A DNA stretch of 64,000 bases from Bolinopsis microptera (Eukaryota > Ctenophora > Tentaculata > Lobata > Bolinopsidae), in assembly GCF_026151205.1 (NCBI RefSeq), contig NC_087078.1, positions 19,011,765 to 19,075,764 on the forward strand, in the 5' to 3' direction. How positions within the stretch are numbered: the stretch's first letter is position 1; each line of letters begins with the position of its first letter. Positions 13,601 to 25,000 of the stretch are shown here, piece after piece. Made by a program: the position numbers and the translations under genes. A model generated the notes under the pieces. That model saw nothing but the letters and a program-made list of their open reading frames with translations, was not told the DNA's origin and searched no databases.

Positions 13601-15830
13601 CATGAACTTTTATCTCTCCGAGTTTTTGCTGACAGTTCGACGCATCATATTATTAATCTTGAGGTGTTGTTTACCCTTGGAACTGGAAAATGATCGGGTC
13701 AAGTCTTTCCTTGAGCGCTTGTACATATCTTCCTCCGCGTACGACATGTCCTGGGAGTAAATTGTAATTGTATTATGATATTGATTACCTTACTCGGGAA
13801 TATTATGACTGGGATAAAGTGGTGGGTTTTGGAAAATTCCGCCATATTTTTCCCGGTCATTAATTTTCCCAGTCATAAATTAACCCGCTATAATGTTCCC
13901 GAGTAAGGTAAACTAATAGTAATACATTTTGATGCTTGGTGGGTTTTGGAAAATTCCGCCATATTTTTTCCGGTCATTAATTTTCCCAGTCATAAATTAA
14001 CCCGCTATAATATTCCCGAGTAAGGTACGTAATTTCGTTTTAATATTGAGAAACTTTGTTTTAATGCTGATTTTGCTAATTGGTTTATTGTTAAACTCCT
14101 TGTGCTAGTAAGTTAATAATCAGTGCTTTACGTGATTTTGACTAAGTTCGAGTACTTGATTTTGGTAGACTCAGTTTTACAAGCTGATACTTGATTTTGG
14201 ATACAATTTTACAAGCTGATACTTGATTTTGGCATCATCAACCTCATCGAATACCAATCGAACACAATATGTAATTGATGGATTGATATCCCAGCATCTC
14301 ATTTATTTAGCTACAGCTAATTGTTTAAATAAAGCTACCTAGGGTACCTTTAAATCTTTAATTGTGTAATAATTCTATAATACATTTCACTAAAGAGTAA
14401 AGACAATTAAACATATAATTTATCTAGAACATGTTGTTAAAGAGAGAAAGGAAGTGTGCTAGGAAAATGTTTCCTAAGTTTCCTAATCGTGACGTAAGCT
14501 TCCACAGATCTGTGTCAGGTTGCATAAACAATAAACATATGGTTACATAGAAATATACACGATTTTCAAATTAAATATGGAATTATATCAACTGGGCGGC
14601 GCTCGGCCTGTCACTCCGCCATAACTGCATGCTTATAAACAGTAAAGACTGGGGTCCCTAGGTGGTATGGAATATGATCAAATACTCAATCACGGATCGG
14701 GAAATTGAGCGGCCATCCACAAAAGAAAAGCGGCCGCATTTCTTGTTCACCTTCTTTTCCAGTGAATGAGTTAGATTCATTAAAAAGCGTCCTCAGAGAT
14801 AGCAATATTGTATATTGTAAGCGAATGAGCTACGATGAGTCCTAGCTACATGCTACATGAAGTCCGAACCAAAAAACATAATTCCACTCTCTTGATTCCA
14901 TTTTTATTCTTATAATTTCCACTCCGTATGGATGCTGCATTATATTTGGAAGTCAGGTTGGTTACTTGAGTAGACTTACGGCACCAAAAAGGTTAGATAA
15001 ATTTACGCTTACACGCATCAAACTTCCATGAGTACAAACGAGAAATTTAAATAACGAAAGGATAGCCTTTTAGTCTGTGTGACAATGACCTCGGTCACAC
15101 GGGGACCTGTCTCATAAATGGTAGACTGAACAAAAGTTTAATTCTACTCTTAAAAATTAATCCCGTCAAACAGGACGTCTAGAAGGGGGGAGACTTGGAA
15201 AGAAATTTTGGGTGTCTAGCTTGGAATTTAAGTGTAGAAACATCTTGATGAGTTATATTGGTCGACATTGTGTACAGCTCTGAAATTTGTAGTAGAGACC
15301 TGGGGGTTGCAAAGTGGCGTACGTTAATAATTGTCGATTAGAGACTATCATAAAACTTAAAAGAAAGAGAAATTCTATATCTTTCTAAGTCGAGTAAGTC
15401 GAGCTTTGGGGCAACATTGTTTGGATCTGCAAAAATCAATTTAATAAAAATGTGTGTTAGAAATAACTAAACCGTCGATTTGAGCTCTAAATTATTGATA
15501 AAACATAATGTAATATAAAAAACATAATGCAATATAAATTAGCACCTGTAAATCTTGATCTTCTTCTGGCATAGTGGCGTTAATATCGTAGAAACTTTCT
15601 CTTGCGCTCATCCTGAAACACAATCCATCATTACAAGTTGCCTTCTACAGAAATCAGAATAGGCCTGCTTTCTTCAGAATAGGCGTGACTGGTGAATGTT
15701 ACGGGTGTGACTAGTAATGTATTAGTTACCCAGTGAGTTTCTGCAGGAATCCCTCGTCAACTCTATCCACGGTTCTGTCTTTCTGTGGAGCGGTTCTGGT
15801 CCGGTGGAAGGTGTAGGATTCAATTCTCAT
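4696..15830 (-). CDS. Divergent actin-like protein (actin-fold, nucleotide loops degenerate), 11 coding exons plus one alternative exon
   Basis: Exons in transcript order: 15838-15730 (ATG at 15830), 15612-15546, 13750-13675, 13004-12937, 11887-11813, then either 10419-10277 or 9522-9374, then 7575-7469, 7010-6865, 6407-6323, 5344-5237, 4892-4696. All junction phases agree and the total is 390 or 392 aa, close to actin (375). Actin hallmarks: HELRVGPEE and LLTEHVFT (alternative exon 6A), [46 protein letters not shown] and a C-terminal SKCF. The actin phosphate loop DSGDG is replaced by INMSN (residues 198-202). No DNGSG-type first phosphate loop is visible; the first 104 residues look novel. 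About 25 residues around the usual ITIGNERFRCPE segment are missing between 6323 and 5344, although the phases join directly. It is probably a non-ATPase actin paralogue. The N-terminal exons, especially 13004-12937 with its weak pyrimidine tract, are the least certain. Confidence 0.8.
7541..8055 (-). repeat. 47-bp minisatellite, 11 copies of a 3' splice site plus exon start
   Basis: Eleven 47-bp units. On the minus strand each contains 14 nt ending in the acceptor (gttcctcag) and the first 33 nt of exon 7 (AATGTTTGTACC...). The unit nearest 7541 is continuous with the genuine exon 7. Some units have a single A/T change upstream of the acceptor. 47 is not a multiple of three, so using an outer acceptor without removing the intervening units would shift the frame. 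Confidence 0.95.
8382..9381 (-). repeat. 25-bp minisatellite, 40 copies of a 5' splice site
   Basis: Perfect or near-perfect 25-bp units. Read on the minus strand, each unit holds the last nucleotides of exon 6B (CATTAGGCTT) followed by the donor gtgagttttagg. There are 40 ACTCAC (= GTGAGT) sites spaced exactly 25 bp apart, from 8393 to 9368. The main variant is an A/G change just downstream of the donor, and the donor itself is unchanged in all copies I read. The array starts exactly at the exon-intron boundary. Confidence 0.95.
9374..9522 (-). other. Alternative exon 6B of the actin-like gene
   Basis: 149 nt, 49 codons plus 2 nt. The acceptor is ctctcttcag and the donor is GGCTT|gtgagt. 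It encodes [23 protein letters not shown], homologous to exon 6A with a shared LTEHVFT core. The entry and exit phases match exon 6A. Including both would shift the frame, so they must be mutually exclusive or one is unused. Its donor is the founder of the 25-bp array that follows. Confidence 0.85.
9660..10085. repeat. 53-bp minisatellite, about 8 copies
   Basis: Tandem 53-bp units (one copy is 2 bp shorter) lie in the intron between alternative exons 6A and 6B. The recurrent core is GTGACCCACAGTACACAG. It does not include either exon boundary, so unlike its neighbours it is an ordinary intronic array. Long minus-strand ORFs through it are repeat artefacts. Confidence 0.9.
10277..10419 (-). 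other. Alternative exon 6A of the actin-like gene
   Basis: 143 nt, 47 codons plus 2 nt. The acceptor is cttctcag and the donor is GCTTT|gtgagt. It encodes [16 protein letters not shown] and LLLTEHVFT, aligning to actin residues from IWHHTFYNELRVAPEE onward. This is the more actin-like member of the exon pair. It joins exon 7 (A|ATG) in frame and follows exon 5 at phase 0. Confidence 0.85.
10418..10500 (-). repeat. 30-bp repeat duplicating the exon 6A acceptor, 2-3 copies
   Basis: Two clear copies and one decayed copy of a 30-bp unit. On the minus strand each clear copy ends with the acceptor cttctcag followed by AT, matching the start of exon 6A. The unit nearest the exon is the genuine acceptor. 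This looks like a small, early-stage version of the larger acceptor array at 7541-8055. Confidence 0.75.
10838..11285. repeat. 17-bp minisatellite
   Basis: About 25 units of a 17-bp repeat (AGCAGGAGCATTAAATT), with variants that carry AATAAATT inserts or a TTCAATT ending. It lies in the intron upstream of exon 6A. On the minus strand each unit contains TGCTAAT, which resembles a metazoan branch-point motif. Confidence 0.9.
12088..12487. repeat. (CCCTCT)n hexanucleotide microsatellite, about 400 bp
   Basis: An almost uninterrupted CTCCCT hexamer tract with a short degenerate C-rich section near 12187-12245. It lies in the intron between exons 4 and 5 of the actin-like gene. The transcribed (minus) strand is pure purine. 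The Arg-Gly, Glu-Arg and Ser-Leu or Pro-Leu reading frames here are composition artefacts. Confidence 0.97.
13785..14027. mobile_element. Short palindromic MITE, one full and one partial copy
   Basis: The full copy (13785-13912) is bounded by inverted TTACCTTACTCGGGAA / CCCGAGTAAGGTAA ends. A second copy (about 13939-14027) repeats the interior and right end but lacks the left end. Both lie in an intron of the actin-like gene. No coding capacity. The superfamily is not assigned. Confidence 0.7.
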
Positions 15831-15935
15831 TAGTGTCGCTGAAATAGTAAACAGGGGAAACAACCGAAACATGTTAACTATTATGACGTCATGTCTTGTG
15901 TTGTTGCAAGATATGTATTTTTGAGATTAAGTAAC

Positions 15936-16442
15936 TGTAAGATGTAAGATGTAAGATGTAAGATGTAAGATGTAAGATGTAAGATGTAAGATGTAAGATG
16001 TAAGATGTTAGATGTAAGATGTAAGATGTAAGATGTAGGATGTAAGAAGTAAGAAGTAAGATGTAAGATGTAAGATGTAAGATGTAAGAAGTAAGAAGTA
16101 AGATGTAAGATGTAAGATGTAAGATGTAAGATGTAAGATGTAAGATATTAGATGTAAGAAGTAAGATGTAAGATGTAAGATGTAAGATGTAAGATGCAAA
16201 ATGTAAGAAGTAAGATGTAAGATGTAAGATGTAAGATGTAAGATGTAAGATATTAGATGTAAGAAGTAAGATGTAAGATGTAAGATGTAAGATGTAAGAT
16301 GCAAAATGTAAGAAGTAAGATGTAAGATGTAAGATGTAAGATGTAAGATGTAAGATGTAAGATGTAAGATGTAAGATGTAAGATGAAAGATGTAAGATGT
16401 AAGATGTAAGATGAAAGATGTAAGATGTAAGATGAAAGATGT
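15936..16442. repeat. (GTAAGAT)n heptamer microsatellite
   Basis: About 500 bp of a 7-bp repeat with scattered variants (AAGAAGT, GATATTA, GATGCAAA). It occupies the gap between the end of the pseudouridine synthase gene and the first recognised exon of the actin-like gene. On the plus strand each unit contains GTAAG, and on the minus strand TCTTAC. No gene boundary is included. Confidence 0.95.
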
Positions 16443-16459
16443 CACGTGACCCTGACTAA

Positions 16460-16746
16460 GGGGTCGTTCACATATTACATAATCAGCCGAGGGGGGAGGG
16501 GGGTTTCCAAATGCTTACGGTTGATTACGGGGGGGGGGGGGGGGGGGTTCGGTCGTTGATTATGTAATCAACATTTTCTTTTTTACCCTCTAAATAATAA
16601 CAATTTGACAATATTTTAGGCCATGATTACGTAATATTGCTGTCAGGGGGGGGGGGGGGGTTGGGTCTTGATTAGGGTTGATTACGGAAGGGGGGAGGGG
16701 GGTAAAAATTGCTCAAATATTGATAACGTAATATGTGAACGACCCC
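16460..16746. mobile_element. PIF/Harbinger-like MITE, copy 1
   Basis: Inverted ends start GGGGTCGTTCACATATTA on the left and end TAATATGTGAACGACCCC on the right, flanked by TAA on both sides. A 3-bp TAA target duplication with G-rich ends is typical of PIF/Harbinger elements. The interior has long G runs (around 16531 and 16645). Related copies lie at 19243 and 24683. Confidence 0.75.
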
Positions 16747-16764
16747 TAACCAAGTGTAAGTATT

Positions 16765-19700
16765 CTAACCTAAGAAGTAGGTAGGGAGAGGCGCCGTAAT
16801 TACGAGGTCGTTCGTTTGTTTGTACTCCGGGATAAGAATTCGGTGGGCGTGTAGATGCACTGGATTCCACCCCCAAGCTGTGGATATATGACATAACATT
16901 ATTAATACAAAATCTTAGAATCCAGACTCTGCCTCGTACTTAATACTTATGGGTACTTTAAAACCAGTTCTTAATGTTCGTCTCATTAAATTTCCCGTGC
17001 GACGATCCAAATTCCCCGAATTATAGATAATGTTCAATATTTGTATTATTATTTATAAATAATAGTTAAAATATTGAACATCCTTACACTGTCCCGTTAG
17101 TCTTTGAGCAAGATCTGAGTGATGTAAAGCCTTGGGGGCGTATTTGTTGTCACCAAATATGGGCGTTTTCAGGAGTTGGGCACAGTGTACCTGAAAGGTG
17201 GTTGGTTTTGAGAGATTGGTAGCTAGACAGTAGACCAAGCAGAGAATCAAAGAATTTCTGAGGATAACATAATGTATATTCTGATCTCGCTTAACTTTAG
17301 GTAAAAACCATAATATTTACAGGTATTAATAAAAGAAAGGTTTTACCGACCAATTAAAAGCTACCTTGAGTTGATGTTTAGCTCCGGTGACAGGCTGCAG
17401 TTCCATCATGGACATAGCATCAAGATAAGTCTTTAGAACCTGACAGGGTAAGAGAGAGTTAGTTTTAGATTATTACATTCTTAACGGTCATGAAATAGCA
17501 GGCTAGGGTTGTGAAGTTTATTGCATTCGGTACGAGAATAGCTCCTTCATTGCCGCTCTCAAATTATCTATTTTCAGCCTATCCTGTCATATGATATTTA
17601 AAATTGTGCTTGTTACATATTTTCTTGTCTGTAATTATTATCTAGGTTAATGATATTTATGACATTATTACGAGTAGAATGTTATGTAATGGTGCAGCAT
17701 GATTCTGTTCAATATAGTTATATCTTACTATATATAAAGCGAGACGATATATATGGATGTGTTTATCCGTACCATTTTACTGACACCACGGCATCAACTT
17801 TAACGCAACTTTCCGCAAAAACCGTAAAAGATATACAACTGATACTTTTTTGACTGGGTCAAATGCTTTAATGGCCTCCAAATCAGCATGAAAAAATAAA
17901 AAATTGGCCAAGGAATAGGAGTTTTAGAGCCCAAAATTTGAACCCCCAAGTGGTGTCAAAAACGCGAATTAAATAGGTAATAATTATTTTAGTCTCTTGA
18001 GTCTTGACACTATTTTAGGGTTATACGGGTTCCTGCTAGTAAATATTAAAATGTGACCAGCTCATTACGCGTGATGTGTGTAGTTACAAGGAGACTTTAT
18101 TTGATTTATTTTCAAAAATTGATTTGATCTTAATAAATAGATCATTTATTATCCATCATAATTTATCCGTACTCGTTTAAAACTACGCTCCACAGGGTAC
18201 GATATAACACCACCCCTGTAATTCCTTATGACCGATGAAGGTGCAAGAGGATGAGTAACTTGCTGATGGTCGCCATCACGTTTTTTCTCCAGATTTTTGT
18301 CACAGAAGATTTATTGAAATATTCTGGACATTTTTGATACTTTTAACATTCTAGATATTCTAATATACACAAACCGATGTAAAAGACTGATTATCTTAAA
18401 GTTGAGTAGCAAGCAATCCATAAAGTTACAAACGTCTACATATAAAATATATATATAAATTATAACGTCTAGAGATCATAAACCTACTCCCAGTATTACC
18501 TTGCATCTTAATACTCAACACCAACATTTTGATTGTCACATTCCGTGTTCCTACAACACGTGTTATTAACCCCATCACACGTGCTATTAACCCCATCACA
18601 CGTGCTATTTTGTATTTGCACTTAACTTTGTTTCCACAGCAACTAGTTGCTGTATAATATGGAGGAAACTATTAAGAACAGGGTGGGGCACACTAAACAC
18701 ACTTTAGGGCACGATAATCTGACTCCCTTAAGTACTTCAATTACTGTTTCAATGATACACAGAATTTAAGTTTTTACAACTAAACGGTTTTAAGTCCCCA
18801 GACTCAAGGAAGCCGTGCCCTTTTAGTTTTAATGTTTCCGGATATGTACATATTATACGTGTTAAGAGTTATATACTTGTTATACACTGTAACTACTCAT
18901 TCGAGGATTCCGTCGCCAAAATTTGAAAATTTGATTTTTAGAGGCCACACCCAATCAACATTGAATCAACACCCAATCAACATTGAATTGCTTATACTCG
19001 TGTTTGCGAACATACTAGAAACTCCATTTTAACACATTTGAATAGGTTATTAAATGCGGGGTTTGAGAAGATGCCGCGAAAGCGAAACGGATTTAAAATG
19101 ACGAAGTTGTTTTCCAAACCCATAAATATCTGGAATAATGACGACATCCAAACAGATCAGTTTCCAAATTTTTAAATTGTTCGCTCAATTACCCCAATTA
19201 GTTCAATCATGGTTAATAGCCTACTAAAGATTAATAACCTAAGGGTCGTACACATTACGTAAGCAGCCTAAGGGGAGAGGGGGTTTGTAATTTCTACACA
19301 ATAGCTATTGTAAAAATGAGTACGGAGGGGGTAGGGAAGATGAGGTTTAAAATGGCAAAAATATGCCTCACGTAATATGCGAAAGATCTCTAAGAAGGGA
19401 AAAAACGAATTTTGTAACAAAAGGTGTAAGTTATGTAATAGCTGTATATAAATATCAGCAAATAGTAATCGCCAATTTATTCAACATTAGTCCAATATTC
19501 CGTACCCGATATTTTGAAACTGTGTCCCTATTGTTACTAGTTATCCTCTTGGTCATACCCATCTGCCATCTGAAGAGAAAAGGGTATCAAGATTTACATC
19601 TTATGATGAACAAAGGCTTTACTAACAACTAAGGTGGGGACCCAATATCATTTGAAAAAGAAATAAGCGTTCATTTCCTAGTTCTACTGTCATATCTGAA

Positions 19701-21432
19701 ATAGGTTCAACAAAAAAAACAACCCTTATCCCTAAAATAGTCTGCTGAGAAAGTTTATAGAAAACTTATTAATAACCTTCCATTCCGGTTGAAGTGTCCG
19801 ATAATACCTCCCACTTCTCCTTTAGTTTGTTCTGGTATTCCGATACACAAGGCCAAGTAGCTCCTCAGTACCTGGGTACAAGTTTTAGGTAATCATGTGA
19901 TACGTCACGTGATATATCACGTGATATATTACTGAAACCACTCAATACGCATTTCTACGTGCAAACTGTATATCACTCATCACTGGTTGAGGAGACAATT
20001 GAAAGAAATAAACACCCTTAAAACAGAGAGTTTTAAAAAGACAGTATCCAACACGCCCGACAACTGACAAGTTTTTAGTTTTCGTGCACAATTGTGTGTC
20101 CATTAGCATGTGTCTGGTAGCAGAGTTTTCTTGGATACTGCAGATAAATTTATTACAAATTACGAAAATGCTGACCCTGTGGTGCTTCATAAGGTTGGAG
20201 AGGTAGTTGGCCATTTCCTGGTCTTTGGCGAATAGCAGACAACCTAGAAAATGTGATTCATTATAGATAGACTAGATAGACTAGATATACTAGATAGACT
20301 AGATAGACTAGATAGACTAGATAGACTAGACGTTGATGTTATTGAAGTAACACAGTTAAATTAACTGCCGCTGGAATTATTTTTATGAGAGAAACAATCT
20401 GTCGACACTTTGAATTTTGATTAAGTACCACAGTCAAAATTCAATTCTCGATTCATCAAGACAGCTTTCTGTAGTCGAGAATTCACCGGTTTGAAATCAT
20501 TTTTAAAGGCTACTCCTTAAATGTCCAAATTCTAGAGTGAACGAGTAATTGCGTCCTTAAGAATGTACGCATTATATTCTACATATTATTATATTATAAA
20601 AACGTTTATCAGAATGTTAGGATATATCCTGAGAATTGAAATTCGGTCAAAAATCCATGGATCAATGTTTAAATGGCTCGAAATATAGTGATTTACAACA
20701 TATTTATAGTAATCAGACCTCGTTTAATATTTATAGTCAGTTTAAAGCAGCGCATGTTGTAACCATGTTAAATCATTGTCTGGGAGATCCACTGGAAGTA
20801 TTTTCTCACCTGTGGTATCTCGATCAAGTCTGTGGACTGGATAAACCGGAGTTACGTTAGCCTCTTCAAGCTGCTGATATATAGTCTTCCCAACTTTCGG
20901 ACCTGGACGAAATAATATTATTTAAACTAATTACAACACTACAAATCTATTACATTTATTGAGAATTATGTAATGTAACGCGATGGAAGTATTTTAAGCG
21001 GGCATATCCTGTCCAAACCCAGGATGCACGACATAAAGAATTTGTTTTAACTTGTTTGTATGAAAAGCATCAATATGTCATTATCAATCAGATCTGTTAA
21101 TACATAATATAAGAATCTGGTTTAGAACAACGAAATAATAATTAACGTCTTAACCTCTAGATTTGTATATTTTAAATAACAAAGAAATGGTGGTTGTAAA
21201 TCTAGAATGTACCGTTATGAACAGCCTTCCGATTGGGTTTGTTGTACACTAGAATACGGTCGTCGTTGTAAAGAATCCTGGAGTGGACAGTCTCTGGTTT
21301 CATTTTAGTCTGATTGGATCTGTTCTTGGAATAGTTCCGACATTGTGTTGGGTTGTGAACCCGTGGTAACTGTGGTAACTGTACAGTATGTCTCGTACAG
21401 ACCGTGTATACTGGGCAAACTTTCAACGACAT
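16765..21432 (-). CDS. RPUSD4: RluA-family RNA pseudouridine synthase, RPUSD4-like
   Basis: Exons: 21432-21213, 20902-20810, 20243-20176, 19871-19777, (one unresolved), 17439-17365, 17190-17088, 16877-16765. Family enzymes isomerise uridine to pseudouridine; RPUSD4 acts on mitochondrial RNA. Visible signals: ILYNDDRILVYNKP near the start, then the catalytic motif HRLDRDTTG with the nucleophilic Asp at residue 100, GCLLFAKD, SYLALCIGIPE, LQPVTGAKHQLKVHC, TPIFGDNKYAPK and a C-terminal PVHLHAHRILIP...ITAPLP. These run in family order. The basic, Ser/Thr/Gln-rich first 50 residues fit a mitochondrial targeting sequence. Phases agree at every junction except 19777 (phase 2) to 17439 (phase 0), which needs one more short exon that I could not place. 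Assignment to RPUSD4 and not RPUSD3 is an inference from the YPVHRLDRDTTG and GxKHQLKVH context. Confidence 0.88.
19243..19390. mobile_element. PIF/Harbinger-like MITE, copy 2 (decayed)
   Basis: It begins GGGTCGTACACATTACGTAA and ends with a decayed inverse (CACGTAATATGCGAAAGATC). TAA flanks it on both sides. It is in an intron of the pseudouridine synthase gene. The G-rich interior resembles the copies at 16460 and 24683. Confidence 0.65.
20264..20331. repeat. (TAGACTAGAT)n short tandem repeat
   Basis: Seven or so imperfect 10-bp units, about 20 bp upstream (minus strand) of the acceptor of exon 3 of the pseudouridine synthase gene. On the minus strand units read CTATCTAG, resembling the nearby genuine acceptor ttttctag, but the exon itself is not included. 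Confidence 0.85.
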
Positions 21433-22005
21433 CCTTTTTTATAATTATTTGTTACTCACAACTCAGTGTGATGAATCAAGTATCGTTAATTCATTAATTG
21501 ATTGGTGAGAATTCAATGACACTGCAGCTCATTGCTCAATCGAGATCGGACATACATTCTTCAGTTTTATGTGTATTTCTCACAAAACGAAACACTAAGC
21601 ACTCAAATTTGATTTATATCATCAGTTGGAAAATAATTTACAAAATTATAACCCTACAAGACCGGAAACTGGCGGAACAAAACTTAGGGGCCAAAACGCT
21701 AAGACGAACAGAAACATAACAATACAAGATAAACACTACTACACAAAATCCCCACTTAAGTTATCTACCAAATAAGTTAAATCAACATAATTCAAAACGG
21801 GACACCATTCCAATGCCTGGTTCAGAGGCATCCTTTTCTTCGTACTAAAGAGTTACGCATAAACTGAATTGTGACATCGTTCTTCGTTTTAACGGCTGCC
21901 TCATCACTTTTGACTTTTCTAACCGAAATTCCAGCCGGATAGAAAATCATAAAACTGAACACTTGAGATTGACAAATCTGTACATCTTGATCTTTCGACG
22001 GATCG

Positions 22006-25000
22006 TCATTTCAGCCACAGCTTTAATCTAAAAGCATCAACACCGTTCAAGTAGTATTTGAGAAGACGTTTATCTCTGACAAAACCCAATTGTTGGTACA
22101 AATTAAGAGCTGCTTGATTTGTTATCTCCGTCTCTAGAACCACCTGTGTGGAGACAAATAATTGAGATTCAATGAGACATAAATAATTAAATATTAATGA
22201 CGATTTCTTCACAGGTTTGGGTCGAATGTAGCGCATAGAACTGTAGTTTAGAAGCCTCTGCCAAAAAATCGATGCCTTCTTCCAAACCGTTAGTATGCAG
22301 TTAAGATCAATTTTTGAATAGATTACGTTTTGAATCGAATTCCAAGATGATAACGAAGAACCAGGCCACTGAATTCTACAAATACACGCGTAAAACTTCA
22401 CGTGCTTGCGCTACGGTTTCACAAATTTGACTAATGCGCGTTCCGCTAAAATTTACAGTAGACCGTTGCAAAGAATTTGTCGCATTTGGGGTGTGCCAAA
22501 AGCTTCAGTCAAAGGTCTTCAGACTGAATTGTTCCAAGATAATGAGACATGATAACTTGTATCTAGGGTGTGTAGATTGTTGTGGATTCAAATGATCCTT
22601 CAGAAGTTCGTTTACCGTTCAGGGGTTCGTTAGAAGGAACTGAAAACTCTGTAATCACTATGAATAATAAATGTCAAATTGTATGACTCAAACCTCTTCG
22701 CATTTGTGGTCAATCATTGTTTGGATAGCTTTCTGTACCAACGATGACCCTGAAACAAAAGAACTTTATAAATATATATAGGACACATTCTTCGACAATC
22801 TAACAAGGTATCATAACATATTGACAAAGTTGGCTGTACTCCAAAGCGAAGAACAATATGAGATATGTTAGATTCAATTGTTGTAAAATACACGAGAATT
22901 CTGGCTGGTTGCTTCGTATGTACGGTGTAACTTCCTGTATACTGCACAACCGATTTGATACACCAATTCTATTCACATATCCAACAAGTGAAACTAATAA
23001 TTGACAGCTGGGTCTGACAAATGTTTAAATAGCTTAATATTCGCATACGACTCCAATTGATTTGTTCTTTTGCTAAATTTCCCATTATCCTTTTGCAAGA
23101 GCTGCATTTGTTATCAATAATGTTTAAATAATGAAGTTCTGATTCTCAAGATGAAAGGCTTTTGTATAAATTCAATCACTTTTTCAGTGTTTGCAAGGAA
23201 TTTGGTCTGCTGATAAAGTGATCATCTAATACAACATTTTATGAGAAGGTTAAAATCACAAATATAGATAATAAACATTATTTCATTATATTAAATATCA
23301 AATTCAAATCTCATAATCAGCCTCAGTAGTAAATACTAGAGATAATGTCACCTTATGCTCAAGAGTCAAAAAGTAAATGTTTTAAAAATTATGTGTGAAT
23401 ATTCAAATCACAAACTGCTTCTGAGCTTGGTATTCGTGATGAATGGCAACTTCAGCAGCTCAATAAAAGGCGCTCAAGATTACTTTGGGCAGGTTCAAGG
23501 TAATAAGCGTTACTCATGATATTATCTGCCATCCCCAAAATTTTGGGCGAGAGATTAAGGTTTGGTTAGAAATTCTGGATGAAGGTCAATCTTCAGAAGG
23601 GTTTAGTTAACTTCAGGAGCAAAGCAGCTTTCTGTTTCGACGAAGTTTTCAAATGTCACTTCCAATCTCAGTAACTGCTACATAAGAGAGACTCTCCAGT
23701 TTGTATCCGAAACAGCGTCGTTTTGATTTTGGTAGAGCTTTTCTTTTACCAGGAAGATCGTTCTGTCGAGCGGATGTAGCTGACTTCAGGGATATTACCA
23801 GAGTAAGGAGATCGTTGGTGGTAGCATCGTGTCCCAATCTGGAGAGAGCCACTTCAGCGTCATCAGCAGTGTAACCGAGTTTGATGGCATACTGTACGAA
23901 AGAGTGCATCGTCTAGAATGTAGAGATAGTTTGAAGAGTTGCAGGGGAGTTTTAGAGTGGAAGATGTTGAGAAGTTGTTAATTTGTATTGTTGTAAAATT
24001 GTAAGGGATATAATGATACTAAGAACAATTGATAATAATAACGGGATATTACATCATTATATATACTACCAGCTGATAACCAAGCGTGTCCGATCACGAT
24101 GTACTGAAAGATTCCATCACGGGAGTCAGGTTACAACGACTGATTGAGTCGGGTGGTCTGGATCAATACTGACCTCTGACCAATCAACATCGCCCAAATA
24201 GTATGGGAATCACCAGATCACCTGATTAGTAAGCTCGTTAACAATCTTTTGGAAGACAGGGCAAACGAATAACTCACCCAAATTTGAATCACAAATCTAA
24301 CTAGCGTGATAATTGGGTGTGGAGTGTGGATGCATTATAATTACCATATTAAGTAAGAATTGTTATCAGGGTTCACAGTAATTGGTCAGCCATTTAGCCA
24401 TTATGACTTATAAAGTGCAGACATGATTATATGTAAATCCTTTAAAATTCTCTAAATTGTCATTGCCTAAGATGCTGGAACAAGTTTTCGCATTTATATT
24501 TCTGTATTTTTACAAACTTTTGCAATTTAACAACAATATAAATCTTCAATCAACCTCCATCATAAGGAATAGAGTGCGAATAGAGCATCTACCAACATCC
24601 AACCGTAGTGCCAACAATTTCATCACGCGGGGGAGCCGCTCAAATTTTTGGGACCCAAAGGCAAATGTAATAGGTCTGTTCTGGGGTCGTTCACATATTA
24701 AGTAATCACTTTTTGGAAAATTTTTACCCCCCCCCCCCGGCCCCCTCCGTAATCAGATTTACACATAGCTATTGTGTCAAAATTACACTAGCGTATCCAT
24801 TTGGAAACCCCCCTCCCCCTTTGGCTGATTACGTAATATGTGAACGACACCTAAGCCAACATTAACAAGCTGTAGATTTGTTGGCAACCGCCATTGTTTC
24901 TAATTGTAGATCAGAGGACAGCAGTCTTTCACAATTTGAACAAAAATGCCTATGCTGTTATGTTGGAGAAAAATAGCCTTCCATTGTAGTCATTCCTTTC

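Noticed and set aside
16008-16445. 145-codon minus-strand frame of HLTSYIL repeats
   Set aside because: Translation of a 7-bp microsatellite; no conserved protein features.
18489-18555. Candidate missing exon of the pseudouridine synthase (ttgtag ... CAAG|gtaata)
   Set aside because: Good splice sites, but the only open frame does not match the phase-2 exit at 19777 and the phase-0 entry at 17439.
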